A model generated the notes under the pieces. It was not told where the DNA came from. It ran no database searches and saw nothing but the letters and a program-made list of their open reading frames with translations. Below, piece after piece: positions 43,852 through 52,459 of a stretch of 64,000 bases of DNA. Every line of letters begins with the position of its first letter. Within the stretch, counting starts at the first letter, position 1. The stretch covers positions 48,356-112,355 of the forward strand of contig JAEWLW010000080.1 of the NCBI GenBank assembly GCA_023457355.1, in the 5' to 3' direction. This stretch comes from Bacillota bacterium (GTDB lineage Bacteria > Bacillota > Clostridia > Oscillospirales > Ruminococcaceae). The translations under genes were made by a program, and so were the position numbers.

Positions 43852-44997
43852 CTAATCCCTGCTGTCCGGGGCAGAGAGGCCGTCTGCCATATCATCATTC
43901 ATCATACCCATTACACCCGAATCGCTTATTAAATCAATGCGTTTTACCGAAGTCACGCCGTCAAATATTGAAACCTCCTCATCAGAGACACCCACAAAAT
44001 CCGGCGCCTCCACCGAAACAAAATACTTGGCGCTCATGTCCCCGCCGGTCATCGGCTGCGGGTAGGTTGGAATTTCGCGTATGGGCGCGGGCAGGCGGAT
44101 CAGTTCCGTTTTGCCGCTGCTGTCGGTCTCTACTTTAGCAACCACTTTGTTCCCGCTCGCATCGGGGTGGCTGACCGTAACCGTAGCACCTGTAACCGGC
44201 CTTGTTCGGTTTTGTGTGGTCACATTGACAATCAGATTTCCAGCACCGATGTTGGGGGTCCCCGTCATAGACCGGGGTTGAGCCGGTGTGCCCGGCGTTG
44301 AAACACGGCCGGTTCCCAAGGGCACCTGCGGCGCAGCTGGCGCCTCCACCGTGGGGCCGGTACCGGATATGCTTTCTTCTTCCGCCATAATGGGCGTCGC
44401 GGTATCGGCGTCAGTCATCGTCTCGGTCTCTGTGTCGGTCTCCGCTTCAACAATGGCCTCAATTTGTGTTGGCGTGCGCATCTCCGGCTGCGGCACACTT
44501 TCCGAAATGGGCAAAACAACCGCTACCGCAGGCGGCTCGGCCAGTTCCGACGTCAAAATGGCCTCTGGCGGTGCAACACCGGATTCCGCCATCACCGCCG
44601 TCTCAAAGGCGGGGAAAGCCGTTGGCATCATGGGCGATGCGGGGGGCTCTTCGGCCTGCGCAGGCGCTGTGGAATCGGCGGATGTGTCGGGCATTGCAGG
44701 CGCTGTGGAACCGGAGGGTCTGCCGGGTATTGCCGGTGTCACCGGCCCAACAGATTCTTCGGGCTCGGCGGGCTCTTCCTGTGCGATCGGCACAATTCTT
44801 GGCGGCAGCGGAACAGCTTCCTCCACCCCCGGCGCCGGAATTGCAACGTCTATTTTCTCCTCTTCAGAAACTTTGTCGCGTGTCGGCACGGCGCTGTGTT
44901 CCCGGGCCAGTGCCGCATAATTCGGGTCCTTGGCCAATGCCATGCGATACATTTCCATTAGCTCGCGTTCATACTGTTCAATGCTCTTTTGTGGCAT
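43852..44997 (-). CDS. SleC N-terminal-domain protein with low-complexity linker
   Basis: 381 residues. Residues 1-30 are helical (EQYERELMEMYRMALAKD), residues about 50-240 are Pro/Ala/Glu/Ser/Thr low-complexity, and residues 245-365 are a beta-sandwich prodomain matching residues 14-112 of the intact SleC: GNLIVNVTTQNRTRPVTGAT corresponds to GGLAVNVNTLATNFPVDSAT, and YFVSVEAPDFVGV to YDVQVEAPDFEGI. The gene is followed at once by the SleC catalytic-half paralogue, so the pair is one SleC split into two proteins with an inserted linker. AAAGGAG precedes the ATG. A sporulation-type promoter candidate lies upstream. Confidence 0.75.
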   Translation of the reverse strand: MPQKSIEQYERELMEMYRMALAKDPNYAALAREHSAVPTRDKVSEEEKIDVAIPAPGVEEAVPLPPRIVPIAQEEPAEPEESVGPVTPAIPGRPSGSTAPAMPDTSADSTAPAQAEEPPASPMMPTAFPAFETAVMAESGVAPPEAILTSELAEPPAVAVVLPISESVPQPEMRTPTQIEAIVEAETDTETETMTDADTATPIMAEEESISGTGPTVEAPAAPQVPLGTGRVSTPGTPAQPRSMTGTPNIGAGNLIVNVTTQNRTRPVTGATVTVSHPDASGNKVVAKVETDSSGKTELIRLPAPIREIPTYPQPMTGGDMSAKYFVSVEAPDFVGVSDEEVSIFDGVTSVKRIDLISDSGVMGMMNDDMADGLSAPDSRD

Positions 44998-45033
44998 AAG
45001 TGCTCTCTCCTTTAAAAATGGCTTCTCATATCC

Positions 45034-45064
45034 ACTATATGCAACGCAAACTGAACGCGACTAC
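45034..45064 (-). promoter_or_regulatory. Candidate sporulation promoter of the split SleC operon
   Basis: Minus-strand GTAGT (45060-45064), 18-base spacer, CATATAGT (45034-45041). The -10 fits CATANNNT-type sigma-E/K or sigma-G boxes and resembles the candidate before sleC (GTATT, 18 bases, CATATAAT). No sigma-A match was seen here. Confidence 0.4.
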
Positions 45065-45114
45065 TAAAACTGATTCATTTTAATGCCAAATAAAAAACAT
45101 CGGTGTAAATAGCG

Positions 45115-46080
45115 CTATGAGCACGGATATTTTGCGGGCGGCGCATTCAAAAGAAGGCCGGCCGCGCCGTAAATACCGGCGTCATTTTGCAGCGCCGCCA
45201 TTCTGATGGGGGTATGCACCATGTCGCCGAAGACCGTGCTGCGGTAATGTTGGCGGACTTTATCGATGAGAAAGGAACCGGCCTTTGAAAGCCCGCCGCC
45301 AATGACAAAAACCTGCGGGTCACAGACGGCCGCAATATCCGCCAGCGCGCCCCCAAGCGCCTTGCTCATTTGGTCGATGGCCATCAGCGCCGCAGCGTCC
45401 CCCGACTGGGCCGCCGCAACAATTTGCCTGGCTGTGAGCCCCGCCGGGGGCAGGGTTGTGGCAACTTTGGCCGCGACCGCCTTTTGCGCCAGCCGCACCA
45501 GACCCGTGGCCGAGGCATACTGCTCAAGGCAGCCCCGCCTGCCGCAGCTGCATGGCGCCGTCTCGTCCGGGTTCACGCCGATGTGCCCCACCTCACCGGC
45601 GCAGCCATGCGCCCCTTTTAAAAGGCTGCCGTTGAGGACGATAGCCCCGCCAACCCCGGTGCCCAGCGTCAGCAACACCATGCTGTGGCAGCCCTTTGCG
45701 GCGCCCTGCCACAGTTCGCCGAGCGCTGCGGCGTTGGCGTCGTTCTCCGCCCGGAAAGTAAACCCGCACAGCGCTTCAAGGGCGTCTTTGAGCGCAACGC
45801 TGCCCCAGCCGAGGTTGACACAGCCGTGCACAACGCCCTGCGCGTCCACCGGGCCGGGCGCGCCCACACCGGCACCCATAATATCGGCGGGGCTAAGCCC
45901 CCTTTTGGCCATGCACCGGCGCAGGCTGTCCGCAATCTCCGACAGCATGGCCGCGCTGTCGCCGTCGGTGCGCGAAGGAATCTGCCATTTTTCCAGCAGG
46001 TCCTTTTCAGTTGAAAAAAGCCCCATTTTAACCGAGGTGCCACCGATATCCACCCCAAAAGCAAATGATTCATTTGACAT
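45115..46080 (-). CDS. ROK-family sugar kinase (glucokinase-like)
   Basis: The 321-residue protein has the N-terminal ATP-binding motif FGVDIGGTSVKMGLF, the sugar-binding region AENDANAAALGE, LTLGTGVGGAIVLNG and the ROK zinc motif CSCGRRGCLEQYAS. These fit a cytoplasmic glucokinase (GlcK type); exact sugar is inferred from family. ATG 46080 follows GAGGG; the extension to 46206 is rejected because it covers the divergent promoter. Confidence 0.9.
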   Translation of the reverse strand: MSNESFAFGVDIGGTSVKMGLFSTEKDLLEKWQIPSRTDGDSAAMLSEIADSLRRCMAKRGLSPADIMGAGVGAPGPVDAQGVVHGCVNLGWGSVALKDALEALCGFTFRAENDANAAALGELWQGAAKGCHSMVLLTLGTGVGGAIVLNGSLLKGAHGCAGEVGHIGVNPDETAPCSCGRRGCLEQYASATGLVRLAQKAVAAKVATTLPPAGLTARQIVAAAQSGDAAALMAIDQMSKALGGALADIAAVCDPQVFVIGGGLSKAGSFLIDKVRQHYRSTVFGDMVHTPIRMAALQNDAGIYGAAGLLLNAPPAKYPCS

Positions 46081-46106
46081 AATATCACCCTCTTTTACTG
46101 TCAGCA

Positions 46107-46134
46107 TTGCACAAAAGACAAATTGTGCTATACT
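46107..46134 (+). promoter_or_regulatory. Promoter of the threonine aldolase-like gene
   Basis: TTGCAC (46107-46112), 16-base spacer, TATACT (46129-46134), about 33 bases before the ATG at 46167. Confidence 0.7.
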
Positions 46135-46166
46135 GTTTATAATCTCTGTCGAAAGGACTGTGCCTG

Positions 46167-47210
46167 ATGAAATACAGCTTTTTAAACGATTACAGCGAAG
46201 GCGCACACGAAAGTATTCTGGCGGCTTTAACCGCCACGAATCGCGTTCAGACGGTGGGCTATGGCACCGATGAATTCTGCGCGCGCGCCCGGGGCCTGAT
46301 TGCGGGCCTGATCAGTCGGCCCGAAAGCGCCATCCACTTTCTCGTCGGCGGCACACAGACAAACCTGACCGTCGCCGCCGCGCTGCTGCGCCCGCACCAG
46401 GGCATGGTTTCGGCCGAAAGCGGCCATGTCAGCGTGCACGAATCGGGCGCGATTGAGGCCACCGGCCACAAGGTGCTCACCATTCCCTCGCCGGACGGCA
46501 AGCTGACCGCCAAAGCGGTGGAGGCCCTGATAAAAGCCCATTATGACGACCCGACCGCCGAGCATATGGTGCAGCCCGGCATGGTGTACATCTCGCAGCC
46601 CACCGAGCTGGGCACGGTCTACCGCAAGCAGGAACTGGCCGAGCTGGCCGAAGTCTGCCGGCGTTATCACATCCCGCTATATCTGGACGGCGCGCGCCTG
46701 GGCTGTGCGTTAACCTGCCGCGGCAACGACCTGACGCTGCCGGACATCGCGGCGCTGACCGACCTGTTCTACATAGGCGGCACCAAGATGGGTGCGCTGT
46801 TCGGCGAGGCGCTGGTCATCAACCGGCCGGAATTGAACGCCGACTTCCGCTCAATTATCAAGCAGCGCGGCGGCCTGCTTGCCAAAGGCCGCCTGCTGGG
46901 GTTGCAGTTTGAGGTGCTTTTCACCGACGGGCTTTATTACAAGCTGGCACAGCACGCCAACGACATGGCGGCACGGCTGGCCGAAGGCATTGCGGCGCTG
47001 GGCTATTCCTTTGCGGCCGAAGCGGTCACCAATCAGCTTTTCCCCATTCTGCCAAAAGATGTGCTGGCGCGTCTGGAGGCGGATTTTCTCTTCTCGGTAC
47101 AGGGCGCCGTCGACGAGACGCAGGATATGGTCCGTCTGTGCACCTGCTGGGCGACCGACCCCAATATGGTGGAAAATTTTTTGGAAAAGCTTAAAGAATA
47201 TACCGCCTGA
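46167..47210 (+). CDS. Low-specificity threonine aldolase-like PLP enzyme
   Basis: Fold-type I PLP enzyme of the beta-eliminating lyase/threonine aldolase family, 347 residues; splits threonine or allo-threonine to glycine and acetaldehyde. Landmarks are the N-terminal FLNDYSEGAHESIL, HVSVHESGAIEATGHK, the cofactor Asp in IPLYLDGARLGCAL, and the Schiff-base lysine in YIGGTKMGALFGEAL. AAAGGA precedes the ATG. Confidence 0.9.
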   Translation: MKYSFLNDYSEGAHESILAALTATNRVQTVGYGTDEFCARARGLIAGLISRPESAIHFLVGGTQTNLTVAAALLRPHQGMVSAESGHVSVHESGAIEATGHKVLTIPSPDGKLTAKAVEALIKAHYDDPTAEHMVQPGMVYISQPTELGTVYRKQELAELAEVCRRYHIPLYLDGARLGCALTCRGNDLTLPDIAALTDLFYIGGTKMGALFGEALVINRPELNADFRSIIKQRGGLLAKGRLLGLQFEVLFTDGLYYKLAQHANDMAARLAEGIAALGYSFAAEAVTNQLFPILPKDVLARLEADFLFSVQGAVDETQDMVRLCTCWATDPNMVENFLEKLKEYTA

Positions 47211-47302
47211 CCATAAAAGTATAGGGCAGATAAAGGGCGCTTGTCAATTAACCGGCACGCCGGTAATAAAGCGCCGCGCCGCATTGGTTTGCGGGAAAAA
47301 CA

Positions 47303-47330
47303 GGGCCGCCGCAAAATACTGCGGCGGCCC
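47303..47330 (+). terminator. Hairpin after the threonine aldolase-like gene, interrupted by repeat C
   Basis: A 10-base-pair stem (GGGCCGCCGC with GCGGCGGCCC) whose U-tract is missing because the family C element begins at the next base. Confidence 0.65.
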
Positions 47331-47588
47331 TCAGTCTGTCGAAAAAGGTTGGGCGTGCTGTTAATTGGCACAAAGCTGCTGCCGCCTTAACGCGACAGGG
47401 GAGAACCCCCGGCGAGGGTTCTCCCCGCCAAAACAGTCCACTGGACTGTTTTTGCACCCTCTCCTGCGCTTCTTACAGAATTAAGGCACTTGGGGCGCTG
47501 CCCCACACCCTGCAAGCTTTTGAAAAAGCTTGACCAAAACTTTGATTTGTGCAATATTTTCTAAAATGTTCGTTTTTCGACAAGCTGA
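47331..47588. repeat. Family C MITE-like element, copy 1
   Basis: 258 bases with inverted ends TCAGTCTGTCGAAAAA and TTTTTCGACAAGCTGA. The interior has palindromes (AACAGTCCACTGGACTGTTT, GAGAACCC/GGGTTCTC, AAGCTTTTGAAAAAGCTT). In the opposite orientation it matches the copy at 53410. Both edges abut terminator-like hairpins exactly. No transposase. Confidence 0.8.
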
Positions 47589-47620
47589 CGGGAACCGGAG
47601 AAATCCGGTTCCCGTTTTTT
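47589..47620 (+). terminator. Second hairpin flanking repeat C copy 1
   Basis: CGGGAACCGG, loop AGAAAT, CCGGTTCCCG, then a long T-run: a strong plus-strand terminator directly after the element, about 25 bases before the end of sleC. Confidence 0.85.
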
Positions 47621-47640
47621 TCAACACTGTTCAACAGGGC

Positions 47641-48909
47641 TTAAAACTGATATCCCTCCGCCATCTTGTTGACGCCGACATACACGTTTGAAAGCTCATA
47701 CCACGTTGCAAAATCCACGGAACCTGTTTGCGGCAGGTGGAAGATTTCCTGAAAAATTTTGACCGAGTTGGCGGTTTGCGGGCCATAGTCGCCGTCCACA
47801 CGAACTTTGGGAATCTTCGGGAAATGGCTGGCGACACTGTTAAGCTGTTCCTGAACGGTGCGCACATCCCGCCCGGAAGAGCCGGTTTGCAGCACCACGC
47901 CCGGGAAGGAAACCGGCACCCCCTCTACTTTGGTTGCCTGGGTCAGATAGACGTCGGACCCGTAGTAATGGCGCAAGATGCTCAAAGCGTCATAGCCTTG
48001 GTCGCCCAGCGACTTTGAGCCCCATTGCTCAAGGCTTCTGGGGCACTGAACGCGCACACCATCGCAAAACTGGGAAAAAAGCGGTTGGCGAATGCCCGGT
48101 TTTGTTATGTAGGTCGTAAAGATTTCATCGACTATCACCGAGATGTTTTCAAAAATATTGCGCCCGTAGACAAAAGACTGGTCAAACGCCGTGGAGTTTG
48201 TAATGGTGAAGTCATAACCTTTTCCGCGGTACCACTCGGTGTAGACACGGTTTAAGACAAACGACAGAATGGCCAGTACGTTGGCGCGGATGGTCTGACG
48301 GGGCCATGTGGAATAAATCTCAGAGCTGGCGACGTTTTTGATGTAATTCTTAAAGTCAATCCAGACGTTTTGGGCCGAGGCGTCGGCGGGCTTGCCCAGA
48401 TGAACGACGATATATTCCGGGACGACCGGTTCGGGCAGCACGACATAGCCCTGCTTTTGGGGCAGCGGCTTGACAGAGGCCTCAGGGATTTTGGGTGGAT
48501 ATATCCCCCACAGCGTATGCTGGCTGATGTCGATGACATTGGGTGCTCCCTCGCTGGTAACACGCGGCGTAATGCCAACGCCCTGTAGCGCGGTGACATC
48601 GGGCAGAATTTGAACGCCGTTGATGGTGATACCCTCAAAATCGGGTGCTTCTACCTGAACGTCATATTCGGCGTAGGGCTTTGGCCCCATCGGCTCAAGT
48701 GAAAAATCCAGTGGCGGGGCGGCCAACTCTATCTTTGGCGCCTCACCCGAGGAGTTTGTTTTCAGTTCCTCAATAACTTTATTTGTTCCCGGTTCAATGA
48801 TTCTGACAGTGGCGCTGTCCACCGGAAAATTCGTTGCCAGTGTATTGACATTGACGGCCAATCCACCAATGCCGGTCAATTCCCCGGTTACGGAATTGTT
48901 TGGACTCAT
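47641..48909 (-). CDS. sleC: Spore cortex-lytic enzyme SleC
   Basis: Germination-specific hydrolase that degrades spore cortex once its pro-form is cut by Csp proteases. The 422 residues comprise a beta-rich prodomain (14-115), a linker, a SpoIID-type catalytic domain (about 160-325) with KNVASSEIYSTWP (Glu197 the likely catalytic residue), FCDG at 281-284 and EQWG at 294-297, and a C-terminal peptidoglycan-binding domain (about 340-408, ending TGSVDFATWYELS). Length is close to known SleC. GGAGGTGG precedes ATG 48909. It is divergent from two csp-type genes, the expected activating proteases. Confidence 0.9.
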   Translation of the reverse strand: MSPNNSVTGELTGIGGLAVNVNTLATNFPVDSATVRIIEPGTNKVIEELKTNSSGEAPKIELAAPPLDFSLEPMGPKPYAEYDVQVEAPDFEGITINGVQILPDVTALQGVGITPRVTSEGAPNVIDISQHTLWGIYPPKIPEASVKPLPQKQGYVVLPEPVVPEYIVVHLGKPADASAQNVWIDFKNYIKNVASSEIYSTWPRQTIRANVLAILSFVLNRVYTEWYRGKGYDFTITNSTAFDQSFVYGRNIFENISVIVDEIFTTYITKPGIRQPLFSQFCDGVRVQCPRSLEQWGSKSLGDQGYDALSILRHYYGSDVYLTQATKVEGVPVSFPGVVLQTGSSGRDVRTVQEQLNSVASHFPKIPKVRVDGDYGPQTANSVKIFQEIFHLPQTGSVDFATWYELSNVYVGVNKMAEGYQF

Positions 48910-48932
48910 AATTTCTCCACCTCCATAATATG

Positions 48933-48963
48933 ATTATATGCGGCTATATTTGTAATAGAATAC
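48933..48963 (-). promoter_or_regulatory. Candidate sporulation promoter of sleC
   Basis: Minus-strand GTATT (48959-48963), 18-base spacer, CATATAAT (48933-48940), 24 bases before the sleC ATG. Resembles forespore or mother-cell sigma promoters more than sigma-A; the exact sigma factor cannot be told. Confidence 0.4.
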
Positions 48964-49003
48964 CGGCACATTGTGAGAATGAGCCGCAAAAGGAGGTGGA
49001 CTT

Positions 49004-50728
49004 TTGGAACACCGGCTCATCCCGCTGGAGCCCAATGTTCGGTTTGCGACGGAGCTGTTGACAGAGGGGCAACTGCTGGAGGTGATCATCAAATTTCATG
49101 GCAGTCTCGATGAAATTGCAAATCAGCTGGACGGCATACCGGAACGGCTCAACGAAAATTATGCCATTCTAACCATTCCGCTCACTTCATTTTCCAGACT
49201 TTTTACAGTGCCGGGTGTTGAATATTTTGAAATGCCCAAGTCGATGGCCTACATGCTGCAACGCAGCATGGAAAGATCCTGCATTCCCCCCGTACAGCGC
49301 GAGCGCAATTTCAATCTGCGCGGGGAGGGGGTGCTGGTGGCGATTATCGACTCCGGCATCGACTTTACACACCCCGATTTTCGCAACGAAGATGGCAGCA
49401 GCCGTATTTTATACCTGTGGGATCAGGCGTTGGAGGGTACGCCCCCAACCGGCTTTGGCCGGGGGCGACTGTTCACCAAAGAGGAGCTGGATGCCGCGCT
49501 GGAAAGCCCTGACCCCTATAGCCTTGTGCCCAGCCGCGACACCATCGGGCACGGCACCGCCGTTGCGGGTATCGCCGCGGGCAACGGCCGGGCGAGCGAC
49601 AGGCGCGAGGTTGGGGCAGCGCCGGACGCCGGGCTGATTGTCGTCAAGCTGGAGCGTTCGGAAGCCATTGGTTTTGCCTTAAGCACGGCCATCATGCGCG
49701 GGGTAAAATTTGCGGTGGATATCGCACAGGAGCTGGAGCAGCCGGTTGCCATCAACATCAGCAACGGCACCAATGAGGGGGCACATGACGGCAACTCGCT
49801 GTTTGAGCAATACCTCAACTCCGTTTCGGAGCGGTGGAAATGTGTCATTTGCATCGCCACCGGCAACGAGGGCTCCTCCGGCCACCACTTTTATGGCGTG
49901 GCGGCAGAAGGACAGACCAATTACGCCGAGATGGTCATCGGCGAAAACGTGCGCAGCCTTTATATCACGCTGTGGAAGAATTTTGCCGATACCATTGATT
50001 TCGAATTAATTGCGCCGTCCGGGCAGGCCACCGGCAATATTGCGGCCACCCAAAGCGTCACCATCACGACGCTGGACCGTGTTCAGGTGTCGGTGCTTTA
50101 CGGCCAGCCCAACCATTACACCACCAGCCAGGAGGTTTATTTTTCGCTCAACGCCATCGGCCAGGCGATTCCCCAGGGGCTGTGGCGGCTCTCTTACACC
50201 GGCCAGCAGGTTGTCGACGGCCGGTTTGACATCTGGCTGCCGATGACCGATGCCGTCACCCGGCAAACCGCCTTTTTGGTTCCCAGCATTCAAAACACCA
50301 TCACCATTCCGGCCACGGCCTACAAGGTTGTTTCGGTGGGCGCGTATAATTCGCTGCTGAATACCAGCACCGATTTTTCAGGCCGCGGTATGCCCTATGG
50401 CCGGTACGGCCAAAAGCCGGACCTCGTGGCGCCGGGGGTGAATGTTACAAGCACCAAGTCGGGTGGCGGGTATGATACCTTTACCGGCACCAGCATTGCG
50501 GCGCCGTTTGTAACAGGCTCGGCGGCACTGATGCTCGAATGGGGTAACGTCAAGGGCAACGACCCGTTTTTATACGGCGAACGGGTCAAGGCGTTTTTGT
50601 GCCGCAGCGCCATGAGAAGCTTTCCCCGGGCTTATCCCAATCCCGAGTGGGGTTATGGCGCGTTGAACCTTTGTGATACGATGGCCGAGCTTGTTATTTT
50701 CAACCAAAGGGGAGGTGCGTTCCAATAG
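49004..50728 (+). CDS. Csp-type subtilisin-family germination protease (first)
   Basis: S8 family protease, 574 residues, resembling clostridial CspA/B/C. A ~95-residue prodomain-like region precedes the subtilase core. The triad is complete: Asp116 (IIDSGIDFTHPDF), His183 (IGHGTAVAGIA) and Ser497 (GTSIAAPFVTG), with oxyanion Asn288 (ATGNEG). A ~130-residue jelly-roll-like insertion between Asn and Ser is typical of Csp proteins. No signal peptide, as expected for spore-internal Csp. Start is TTG 49004 with AGGAGG 7 to 8 bases upstream. Likely role: cutting pro-SleC at germination. Confidence 0.9.
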   Translation: MEHRLIPLEPNVRFATELLTEGQLLEVIIKFHGSLDEIANQLDGIPERLNENYAILTIPLTSFSRLFTVPGVEYFEMPKSMAYMLQRSMERSCIPPVQRERNFNLRGEGVLVAIIDSGIDFTHPDFRNEDGSSRILYLWDQALEGTPPTGFGRGRLFTKEELDAALESPDPYSLVPSRDTIGHGTAVAGIAAGNGRASDRREVGAAPDAGLIVVKLERSEAIGFALSTAIMRGVKFAVDIAQELEQPVAINISNGTNEGAHDGNSLFEQYLNSVSERWKCVICIATGNEGSSGHHFYGVAAEGQTNYAEMVIGENVRSLYITLWKNFADTIDFELIAPSGQATGNIAATQSVTITTLDRVQVSVLYGQPNHYTTSQEVYFSLNAIGQAIPQGLWRLSYTGQQVVDGRFDIWLPMTDAVTRQTAFLVPSIQNTITIPATAYKVVSVGAYNSLLNTSTDFSGRGMPYGRYGQKPDLVAPGVNVTSTKSGGGYDTFTGTSIAAPFVTGSAALMLEWGNVKGNDPFLYGERVKAFLCRSAMRSFPRAYPNPEWGYGALNLCDTMAELVIFNQRGGAFQ

Positions 50729-50739
50729 ATAATGAAGAA

Positions 50740-52431
50740 TTGCTTCAGCAACTGCTTGCAGCACCGGATACCATTGATATTGTCGTGCGCAAAAGCGAGA
50801 GCTTTGAGGATTTTGTGCGGGGCAATGAAAATATTGCCTTTGCTTATACCATTGCGGGACGTTACTCTTTTTATTACGCAAACCCAGAGGGCTTTGCACA
50901 GATCAGGACGCAGCTGGGCAGCAGCTTTTTAAGCTCGGCATCGATGGTATTGGGCCTTTTGGACCGTCCGAGTCTCGAAACCAGCGGCATCTTACAGGTG
51001 CACCGCCAGCCCTATCTCGACCTGATGGGACGCGACGTCATTATTGGTTTTGTGGATACCGGCATCGATTACAGTCTTGATGTGTTTCGATATGAGGACG
51101 GCTCCACCAAAATCCATTATATCTACGACCAGACCGCCCAGGGCCCTTCGCCGGAACCAAACTGGATTGGCACCGAATATACTGAGGAACAGATTAACGA
51201 GGCGCTGCGGTCCCCTAACCCCCGTGAGATTGTACCCCATGAGGATACGGTTGGGCATGGCACTTTTCTTGCCTCGGTGGCCGCGGGACGCGAACTGGGC
51301 GATTTTATCGGCGCGGCGCCCGACGCGGGCATCATCGCCGTCAAGCTGCGCAAGGCCCGGCCCTTTTACCTCGAACGCTTCCTCGTCCCCAAAAATCAGG
51401 AAAACGCATTTGAATCCAGCGCGGTGATGCTGGGGGTTGAATATATACTTACCAGGGCCAGAAAGCTGAACAAGCCGGTGATTATCTGCATCGGGCTGGG
51501 CAGCAATTTTGGCAGCCATGACGGCTACAGCATTTTTGCGGAGTATTTAAGCGGTATTTCTAACCTGAAAGGTGTCTGCCTTTGTGTTGCTGCCGGCAAT
51601 GAGAGCCAGGCACGCCACCACACTCAGGGCATTATCAGCGCCAAAGGCGAACGGCAGAATATTGATTTGAAAATTGGCGAGCGGGAAGCGGACGTTTATA
51701 TTTCGATATGGAACAATGTCTCGGATAGAATCTCGGTTTCGGTTACTTCCCCCACCGGCGAGACGGTGGGGCGTTTGCCTGCCAGATCGGGCATATCCCG
51801 CACCACCAGTCTGGTTCTGGAGCCCTCGGTCGTTGAGGTCAGCTATTATTTCCCCATGGAGGGCTCCGGTTCGCAGCTGACAGTGGTGCGGTTAATAAGT
51901 GCCTCCCCCGGGATATGGACCATCACGCTGTACGGCGATATCATTCTGGATGGCACCTATCATGCCTGGCTGCCGATTACAGGCTTTGTGGACCCGGATG
52001 TGGAGTTTTTATCCACCTCTCCCTATTACACCATCACGGTGCCGGGGGTGATGATGGGGTCGATCTGCTGCGGCGCCTATGATGCGCAACAGGAAAGCTT
52101 GTATGCCAGAAGCTCGTGGGGCCCCACCAGAATTGAGGTGATGGCGCCTGATCTTGTGGCGCCGGGGGTGAATATCGGCGGCTATTATCCGAGCGGGCCC
52201 GGGCGGATGGATGGCACCAGTATTTCTACGGCTATTGTGGCGGGGGCCTGCGCGCTGATGATGCAATGGGGGATTGTGGAAGGAAATGAGCAGGCCTTTA
52301 GCACTTATCAGATACGTGCCTACCTTATCCGCGGGTGCACGCGCAGCGAAAATATCCAGTACCCAAACCCGCAATGGGGGTATGGTGTGCTGGATTTGAT
52401 GCAGACTTTTCAACTGATGCGCGAACTTTAG
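50740..52431 (+). CDS. Csp-type subtilisin-family germination protease (second)
   Basis: S8 protease of 563 residues when read from TTG 50740. Triad Asp106 (GFVDTGIDYS), His173 (VGHGTFLASVA), Ser494 (DGTSISTAIVAG), oxyanion Asn287 (AAGNES), with the same jelly-roll-like insertion as its neighbour. The start is unclear. GGAGG at 50711-50715 is 24 bases from this TTG, but 9 bases from an in-frame ATA at 50725 that overlaps the previous stop as ATAG and would add MDNEE. It forms an operon with the first csp gene. Confidence 0.9.
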   Translation: MLQQLLAAPDTIDIVVRKSESFEDFVRGNENIAFAYTIAGRYSFYYANPEGFAQIRTQLGSSFLSSASMVLGLLDRPSLETSGILQVHRQPYLDLMGRDVIIGFVDTGIDYSLDVFRYEDGSTKIHYIYDQTAQGPSPEPNWIGTEYTEEQINEALRSPNPREIVPHEDTVGHGTFLASVAAGRELGDFIGAAPDAGIIAVKLRKARPFYLERFLVPKNQENAFESSAVMLGVEYILTRARKLNKPVIICIGLGSNFGSHDGYSIFAEYLSGISNLKGVCLCVAAGNESQARHHTQGIISAKGERQNIDLKIGEREADVYISIWNNVSDRISVSVTSPTGETVGRLPARSGISRTTSLVLEPSVVEVSYYFPMEGSGSQLTVVRLISASPGIWTITLYGDIILDGTYHAWLPITGFVDPDVEFLSTSPYYTITVPGVMMGSICCGAYDAQQESLYARSSWGPTRIEVMAPDLVAPGVNIGGYYPSGPGRMDGTSISTAIVAGACALMMQWGIVEGNEQAFSTYQIRAYLIRGCTRSENIQYPNPQWGYGVLDLMQTFQLMREL

Positions 52432-52459
52432 GTCATGATTTTTTGACGCAGAGATAGGG

